Source of the DNA: Pelobates cultripes
Lineage: Eukaryota; Chordata; Amphibia; Anura; Pelobatidae
Reading direction: 5' to 3'
Assembly (NCBI GenBank): GCA_933207985.1
Contig: OW240916.1
Coordinates: 83,838,997 to 83,902,996, forward strand
DNA length: 64,000 bases
Made by a program: the position numbers and the translations under genes. The notes beneath the pieces are model-generated. The model was given only the letters and a program-made list of their open reading frames with translations, was not told where the DNA came from and ran no database searches. This document shows, piece after piece, positions 12,701 to 21,700 of this stretch (positions are counted from its first letter, which is position 1; each line of letters opens with the position of its first letter).

Positions 12701-15700
12701 ACACTATAGTGTTCCTTCAAATAATTTAGGGGGCTATACTGAATATGTATCAATGTTTATAAATAAGACTTTTGAAAAAACTGGCAAAGGCTTTAAAACA
12801 ATAAACAATATGGTGTATATAAGTAAACTACATTAATTTCAACACCAGTGCATTGTACGCCCTTTTCTCAGTATTAGATGAGAATCAATATCTTCTAAAT
12901 TATTTTGCACATAGCTTGCCACATTAAAACATAAATTACATTTGGAAAGAAAAACCATGCCTTCTTCCAATTATATAGAGTTCAAGTAGAGATTGCAGCC
13001 GTATTAGTCCAGTGATGCAGATTGACAAGCTTTCGGGAGAACCTCCCTTTCTCAAGTCTAAAGCATTTCTTAGCAAAGACAACACATAGAATTCAAAATT
13101 GAGTTATGATACAGGGGTTAAAGCTACATGAGTGCAGATAAGACATAGGTTTGATAGACACAGAGTGAGGGTGGGGGGAGAGAGTCTGCTTGCACTGTTT
13201 GCTTGTTTTTTTTCCTCTCTTTCCCCCTAAAACAGAAATGCTTTAGACTTGAGAAAGGAAGGTTCTCCCAAAAGCTTGTCATTAAAAAAACGATATTAGT
13301 CCAGTAAAAAAGTATCACAAGATATGAATTTTATCTGTTTTTACATCCAATTATATAAGTTGAGTCAATAAATGCAATGTGCAAATGCTGCCACCTAGTG
13401 GTCAAATCACTGTAATTACTTACAAAACAAGTTGAAAAGCACCCTTTATGTCTGTCAGTTCTGCACCAAGTGACATGCTTTCTAAGTCTTGATGGCTTTT
13501 TAGATAGATAAGATATGTACTGCTAATGAATCTGTTTCCCAAAAGCTTATAAAACAAACAAAAAAAAAGTTTGATAAACATGTATTATAACTCCCATTTT
13601 TTAACAGTTGATGGAACAGTACCCACTATTCTAGTACGTAAAGTGAAAGGCTTAAATCTTCAAAGATAAAACCAAATTTCCTGATTGTGTGTAATCCTTT
13701 TGTTCATTTTGACAAACAAAATAAAAAAATAAATAATTGATATGAAGTGGTCTGGGTAACTTTACTGGTCATTTAAATCACAACCTGGCTGCAGACACTG
13801 TGCTTTGTACCGATCAATCCGTTAGTGGCTGAGCTGATAAGGAAGTCTTTCTGGAGTGAGTGGGTGCAGCATTCTGCAAAACATATTTTATGTACAAAAA
13901 CTACAAAGAATTTTGCATACAACACAGCATATTAATGAGGCAAAACCCTGTCAAATCCAATGCATTACAGTTGCACTGGTGCCCACAGCGTCCCTTTAAA
14001 TTTTCAGTCTGTAACGATTCGGAATGTGTTTCTCTCTCCTGTTCCCTTCTAGGTTTTAGATGAAGCTGATCGTCTATTAGAGCAGGGGTGCACAGATTTC
14101 ACCCAGGACCTTCAGGTGATCCTTAGTGCTGTCCCTGCCCAGCGCCAGACACTGCTGTTTAGTGCCACTTTGACAGACACTTTGCAGGAACTGAAGTCCA
14201 TCGCCATGAACAAGCCCTTCTTCTGGGAATCCACTTCAGAGTAAGGGGCAGGTTAAACATGTACATCCAAAGACATTTATACCATCTATAGAAAGATTAC
14301 TTAGAGCGCCACCCTAAGCTGCATCATTACTACAGTGCGTTGTGTTGGTTATGGTAATAGCATGCCCCTAGCACCGTCCCCCTGTTTTGTGTCAACTAGT
14401 TTCAAACTGTTTCACACAAACCTTTAGTCCCCGGGATACCTGTGGCCAGGCTCTTCACTCACTGTATCCCTATTGCAGTTACATTTACACATTCGCAATA
14501 TAAATTCCGTCTATAATTAGAAAACATTCACAGGCTGAACGCTTCAGCTGAGCTTGAGTGTAAGTGAATGTTGATTACATTCTCACTGTGAGTGGACATA
14601 TACTAGCTGTCCAATCACAGACTTTCCAATACTGCTGAGTGAGAAGCATTTGCAAGGTGAGTGTTCTAGGCAGCTGTTGCCTCTTGAGTTTACCAGGAAG
14701 TAACAGGACTGGTTGTCTGACAACCAGTTGGTGTAACCAAGTTAGTTTTTAATAGTGATCATTTCCAGAGTGTCCCTTCAATGGTGATTATGGAAGTGGA
14801 AGGTGGTTATATATATTTTTTTAATTTAAACTCTGGTCTGTGTCCAGCTCCATTGCTTTTGATGTCATTGTGCTCATGAGATCATATATTAAAGCCTTCC
14901 CCTTTTAGAAAACTATGCCTTTTTGTATTACTGACGTGCGTCAATTCTATTAACTGTTAAAATGACATTTTTGTAAATTCCTCTTTAGAACGTTTTTTTT
15001 TTTTTTTTGAAGGAACACTATATAAGGTGAGGAACACAAACTCTGGCCTCCTAGATGTTGCTGAACTAGAATAGGCAATCACGGTGCCCAGAAAATCTTA
15101 ATGTACAGTAATTCTGTATTCTATATATGTTTTACTCAAAATATACTCACACCAATTCCGATATAAGCAGAAAGTCATGTACAATCATATTTAATTGTAT
15201 GCTTTCCTGCCCAAGGAAGCAATTTCCACATCACAGAGGTTCACGATATGGTCTTGTGCTATTTCTATAGGGTGCGAACAGTCGAGCAGTTAGACCAAAG
15301 GTATGTCCTGGTGCCTGAGAAGGTTAAGGATGCTTATCTGGTCCATCTGATTCAAAAGTTCCAGGATGAACATGAGGACTGGTCTATCATGATCTTCACA
15401 AACACCTGCAAGTAAGAAATATTTGTGTAAATAAGGAGGAGGAGTGTTTAATCTATTTATCTGATTTGGCATAGTGTAAATGAGCGTTCTGATCAAGAAG
15501 ACAGTAGAACTGTTGATGGGTAACAGGAGGGGAATGTGTAAAATGAGTACATGCATGTAAGTAAAATGCTTGCCAGCCTAGGAGTAAATGAAGAAGACAC
15601 GCTCTTTAACTGACAATGTTTGGTGCCTGGTGTTAGAATTTGTGTGATAAGCAGTGATCGAGTTTTGAATGATTGGCTACTGAGTTTGTTAGTAGTTTAC

Positions 15701-18700
15701 TAAAAGTAACTGTGATGATGGGAATGCAATGTCCTGCTGTCTGACCTTAGATGTCTTCATCCTTCAGAAACTGTCAGGTTCTAAACATGATGCTGCGTGA
15801 GTTCAACTTCCCATCTGTGGCCTTGCACTCGATGATGAAACAGGTAAAGAGTCTGAAGAGAGCTTATAAAGCCAAGCTGAATAACCTGTTTGTATCAATC
15901 AGATGTCTTTGTACAAAATCCAATGTATTAATCATTTCCATAATTTTTAAAAGCATTTATATTGTACCAGATACATTGCATTAATAATTTCCATAGTTAT
16001 TTTTTTTTTTTTTTTTTTTGGTAAAAAATCCATTGCATTAATCATTTCCATCATTATCAATCATTATTTTATTTTTTTTTCTCTTCCAATTCTTCTTTAT
16101 AGAATTTTTTTTTGCAGTAATCTCTTTACCCCATTCTCAGAGAATGTTGGCTCTTTGGTACTGAAACATTAATATGATGCATGTTTTATCTTCCTCCAGA
16201 AGCAAAGATTTGCTGCTCTTGCCAAGTTCAAATCTAGCATCTACAAGATTCTCATTGCGACGGATGTGGCTGCCAGGTATGCAGTCGAAGCACTGCCGAC
16301 ATTCTTGTATACTGTTGCTGAGGGTTCGTCCTCTGTGTGGAACCAGCTTACAATACTCTGCTCTAAATGCAGATAATTATGACTCATGAAAACTAAGTGG
16401 CCCATGTGCTTTGCTTATATTAACATGCCAAATTTTCCTTTGTCTTAAAGATAATTATACACATCCTTAGTATTAGATTCTTCTACTGTTGGCCATTACA
16501 ACTTGCTGTCTGTTATTTTTCAAATCTGGTACTATTTCTGTAAAATAGCATTTGCACATCACAGCTAAATCCTACTACTCCCCCCACCTACCATGTTGCA
16601 GTTGCCTGTGCCTTAAGCAGAAATAAACAAAATTCCACTGGCTTGTACAATGTACAGTCATCTGTTGTGTGGGATATCTTGACTTGTTTGGTGTCACTAA
16701 GCCAGTAGACACGTTTGTCAAGCCCACCTTCCTATAACCCAGGAGTTATGGTTGGAAATTATAAATAATTTTTGGACTAACATATCATACTTTTGTGTGT
16801 ATGTGTGTTGTGTTTTTTTTTTTTTTTTTTAAATCTCTGGCTCATTTACATTTTAGACAGTAATATGGGAAAAAATACCTACCTAGTACATAGGTATATG
16901 AACTTGCAAGGATGCAAAGGACATCGGCTCCGCTATCTAACAGTTTTCCAAATGCAAAAGAACACAGATGTCCAGTACTCTTTGATGTTTACTAAGATCC
17001 CTTTATAGTTCCCAATTAGCAGCAACATTTAGACAGAAACTTTGTCTTTATTAAGCTTGATAAATACAGGGTTTCTCTTGAAATGTTGCTGCAATTTGTG
17101 GATGCCAATAAAGGGATCTTAATACACAATAAGGCTTGTTGGACATTTGTGTTTCTTTTATATTTTGTGTGCTGGTACATACAATGAGGTGGGGGAGCTA
17201 CACATTACCCCTCCCTCCCCCACATCCTTTGTCCCCAATACACCTGTGCACATTATTGTCTATATGTCAATGAAGGGAACCCAGATTTATTTTCTGCTTT
17301 TCTTTCTACCTAGGGGGTTGGATATTCCTTCTGTCCAAGTTGTTATCAACCACAATACCCCAGGACTGCCTAAGATATACATCCATCGCGTGGGACGTAC
17401 AGCAAGAGCAGGTGGGAGTCCTATAACATGGAAACCTCAAGCTAATGTGCCTTTTAAGACAAATCCCCAGGATATTTAAATATCATGTGAATTCTACTTA
17501 GCACGGCAGAGCCTCAAATAGTTTCAGGTCCCTAGCATGTGGTAAATGTGTATAGAGAGTGTGTTAACAAATATGTACTCTAAATTATGTAAATATTTAA
17601 ATCCGTTAGTTTAAAGCAACAAACCTGCCCTTTTTAGTTGTAGAAAATTTAAATTTTGTGTTCTAATAGCACTTTTAAGAATTGGGTCGAGGTATATAGT
17701 TTTACACTTGCATACACCAATAACCGCACTGATAGTCATTCTTTCTACAAAAGAGCTGAATATGCTGCTTAAATTGCAAATGTGTACAAGACTGCACCTT
17801 TAGAGTACTGTACACTAGATTTTGCACAAATGAGTTTCAGTTGCTACGAATGAAATCTAAATCTGAATTAATCCATTTGTGCAGGATTTACTTGTGGAGT
17901 CTTGTTCAGTGACTAAGTTTCCACAAGTAAATACCAGACAGATGGATTAATTCGGTCACAGATTAAAATGCCTTTGATTCGTTCTTAGCAGCTGAAACAC
18001 GTTTATGCACAAGTCTAATATACGGAAACCAAAAGGGTAAAAAAAATAAATCGAGGGGCGTGGCCTGACTGTGCAGCAGTGCAGACGCACAAACCGAGAG
18101 CTCCTGGGCCTCAGACCAATTACTGGCTAAAATCGGGGGCAAACTAAGTAATCCTGATCCCCAATTCATCACAACTTGATCGGCAGACATTGATGAACAG
18201 GGGGATACCTCACACGCCCAGAAATAACGCCGGAATGACCAAGCTGAGGCTTGGGGCCTATACCAAGCAGGGCAATGGAGAGGCGGCCGCTCTCCCAGCC
18301 CATAACCGCATGCAGCACCCGCAGCAAAAGGCTACCCCCCCCCCCTTAGGACCGGTGGGGGTTATCCCGGTCCCAATCACCTCGACGGGCAAGCCCCAGT
18401 GGACCCTAAAAGCGGACACCGACCCCATCCACGCACCGAACTTGCATGCAGCCCGCCATGTCAAAATGGCAGACACGCAGCCTCGTGGACAACCTGGGCC
18501 TCCACCACTAAGCCCCAACACAAGCGACTCCCTCACTACCCGCCTAGACGGGCTGTTTGAGGCCTTCTGGGCAAGATCGCGGCCCGACATAAGGAAGAGC
18601 GATCCAAGCTGCTAGAGATCGGAGGTACGGAGGGCCAACAAGGCGACACAGTTTGGAGTGGGACCAGACTGCCTTTGGGCAAAGCCATGAAAACTCAGTC

Positions 18701-21700
18701 CAAGAATCTCCACACCAGCCCATCTGGGCCCAGGGCCAACAGGGGATTAACCCCGATGCATCAACCACGTAGGCAGAGTTCCACCCGACGGCGGCATACC
18801 ACCAACCCCAGGAACTCCAGACCTACCCCGAAAAGGAAGGACTTGGCCTTCAATAGTCCCCGAGTCCGTGGCTACAAGATGCCGGCCCTGATACAGGCCC
18901 GGAGCGAGAAGGCACCTCTGGTTAGCTCCTGGCCGACCGCCAACCTCTACACTACCCCACGCAAGCCCCAGAGGGCACAGCAGCGCCCACCCGTGGCGAA
19001 AGCTCTACCAGCACGCAAGCAACAGAGCCCAATGAAGCCACCAGCAGCACGGAGATGGGAAATATCAAAGGACAAACCTCAGCCCTGCATCAAACCTTGC
19101 AAGCCATGGAGAGTCGGGTCCCTGACCACAAATCAGCACAGCCTCAAACCTGGGACACAAACTGGTAACAACGTTCCCTTCCTAACCAGCGTCTGGAAAC
19201 GCCATAGCAGGATAGCAGAGCAGCTGGATTCCGGTAAACGACCGCTAAGCGGCATCGGTTGACTGAGCCTGGCAATACCAAGCACCAAGCAGCGCAGAGC
19301 CTGGGCCGCTTTTATCATATATTTTTTCTTTTTTAGCTTCTCAAATTTAAACTGGCCCACTGCTGATTGACTCTGAGTTGCATGACTGCGCTGACTTATT
19401 CTTCTGATTATAATTATTGTTTTTATTTGAATTGTCTAGGCCTCACGTAAATATCCAGTGACTGCCATACGCCCGCTGGGAACGTGCTTTTAGCTAACTG
19501 GGGGGCCCCCTAGGGGTTAAACTCGTAGAAAAGACATCTGTTTCACTCTCCTTGTAAAATACTCGTGCCACAGAAATCCCTGGGTTAAGCTTGTATACTC
19601 TACCTTTTATTAACATAGGGTTTCTAGCCTGTATTTTTCTAAGTCTTACAACACAATCTGTGATTCAGCCTGTTTCTTTATACTAAAAAAGTGCAACTGT
19701 TTTAAATGTCATGGCAATATATGTAAATGTTTGACCATAATAAGCCCGCGGATGCTGTGGTGGCTATGTGAGCTTGTATGTTATTCTTTTACTGCACACT
19801 AAAATAAAGATAAAAAAAATTTAAAAAAAATAAATCAAACGCTTAGTATATTCCTCTATATCTCTAGATGATGTTTTGTGGTCATGAATGTTTTCCATAT
19901 ATCCTTATCTATCTCTTTCAGGGCGAAAAGGTTTGGCAATCACTTTGGTTACACAGTATGACATTCATCTAGTAAATGCAGTAGAAGAGCAGATCAGTGA
20001 GTATCTTTTGTCCTTCAGTTTATAACACAGGTTGTATGTTTCTATTTTTTTTGGGGGGGAGGGGGAACGGTAAACTGATTTAAAAAAAAAAATATATATA
20101 TTTTTTTTGTTCTCAGTCATTGTAAGCCCGTTTGAGAAAGGTCAACCTGTTTTTCCTTATAAAATTTGTAATAACTTATCCCATTTCTTTTTAAATTCTC
20201 CTTTGATAATATTGTAAAGCGCTAGGGGATAAGTTGGCACTACATATATTGCAGTAATCTTAATAGATATTTTAGTGTACCATATAACAGTCCTTTATTG
20301 GTGTTATTACTTCTCTAATTTATATATATATATAATGGTAGGTGCTAATGGGTCCCCAGGTTCATTTGAAAGTGAAAGTTACACTTCCTAATTAGCAGTA
20401 ACACTTTTCTTCAAATATATAATCCATTAATTGACTGAGGCTGTCAGCTGACCTGCTTAACCAGTTTGTCATAACACATATAGCTTCATGTAAATAATAC
20501 CCAAAAATATAGAACAATATTTACCAACCTTTATATTTTGCATTAAAAAAATCTTACTTGACTAAAAAAAAAAAAAATCATTTTTGTGATATTGTGAAAT
20601 GTGGTGAGATGATTGTGTGTATGTATGTATGTGTGATCACTTTTAGTTCCTGCATGTTTATCAGAGTTTTTTCCATTCTTTTTATTAAGCTCAACATATG
20701 TATTTTTATTATTTACCACTTTTTGTGGGAATTGCAAAATGTAAGATAAACTGCTAAATTGAAAACCTTTTCCATCTTGACGGATTGCTGTTTTTTTTTC
20801 TGGTTGACCGTTTAAGCCTAAAGTTAGCAGAGTTGAAAGGGTTTTTTCCTTTATGGCTGCTTTTGTTTGAACACACTTGTCAGTTATCAACTTTTCTCCA
20901 TTTAGTTTACATCTCCATTTATATTTTTGGTGACTCTCATTCTTTAATTTTTGATCTGACAATTTATTGTTTAGTATTGGATTATGTAAAGTTATATATC
21001 TTCTCATTTTACCTGTCATTGGTGTTACCCAGAGACACTCTAGCTCCGTTATGGCCTACTAATTCTGATTTTTAAATAACCTCCCCTCAGATATGAAGCT
21101 ACAGGAATACTCTGTGAAGGAGAGCGAGGTGCTGAAAATCCTCACCCATGTCAATGTGACCCGAAGAGAGTGTGAAATTGTAAGTTCATCCCTGTTTTTT
21201 TTTCTCTCTCCAGATTAGAGGCAGTGCACAACAGGGACATCCACTCTGTCTGGACAGGAAAAGGCAGGCAGTCACCTAGAAATTTAATAGTTAAGCCCTT
21301 CCTAACACTCCTCCATAAAATATAAAATCCCAACATGTCCTAATAACCCCAGGTCTCTGCCTGCCTTTGGCAGGCTAGGTAGGCACTTACGCTTTTGTTT
21401 TCAGGAGTACGGTAAGGCAGCGACTGAGTCCAAGGAGGACTCAGCTCCAGCGAGAACATAGGTCTTCAGGCGGGCCTGGCTCTTCCCTCTCCTGTGCCTA
21501 ACGATGAAACGCACATTGTGCGTCTGCGTTCCTTTTTGCCTGTCGATTCCCGTTAGTTTCAAATATTTTTCTCTAACATATAGTGGCAGTACCAGAGTGG
21601 GGTTTGTATTCCCTTTTGGACAAGCCGATTGCAAAATAAGATCTACAAATTTAAATAGTCCCTCCTCCTTAAGAGTCCAGATCTCCTTGCCAGTATTTTT

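Noticed and set aside
18675..19262. 195-codon plus-strand frame as a host gene
   Set aside because: Lies wholly inside a retroposon with a 14-bp TSD; compositionally biased and without a known domain.
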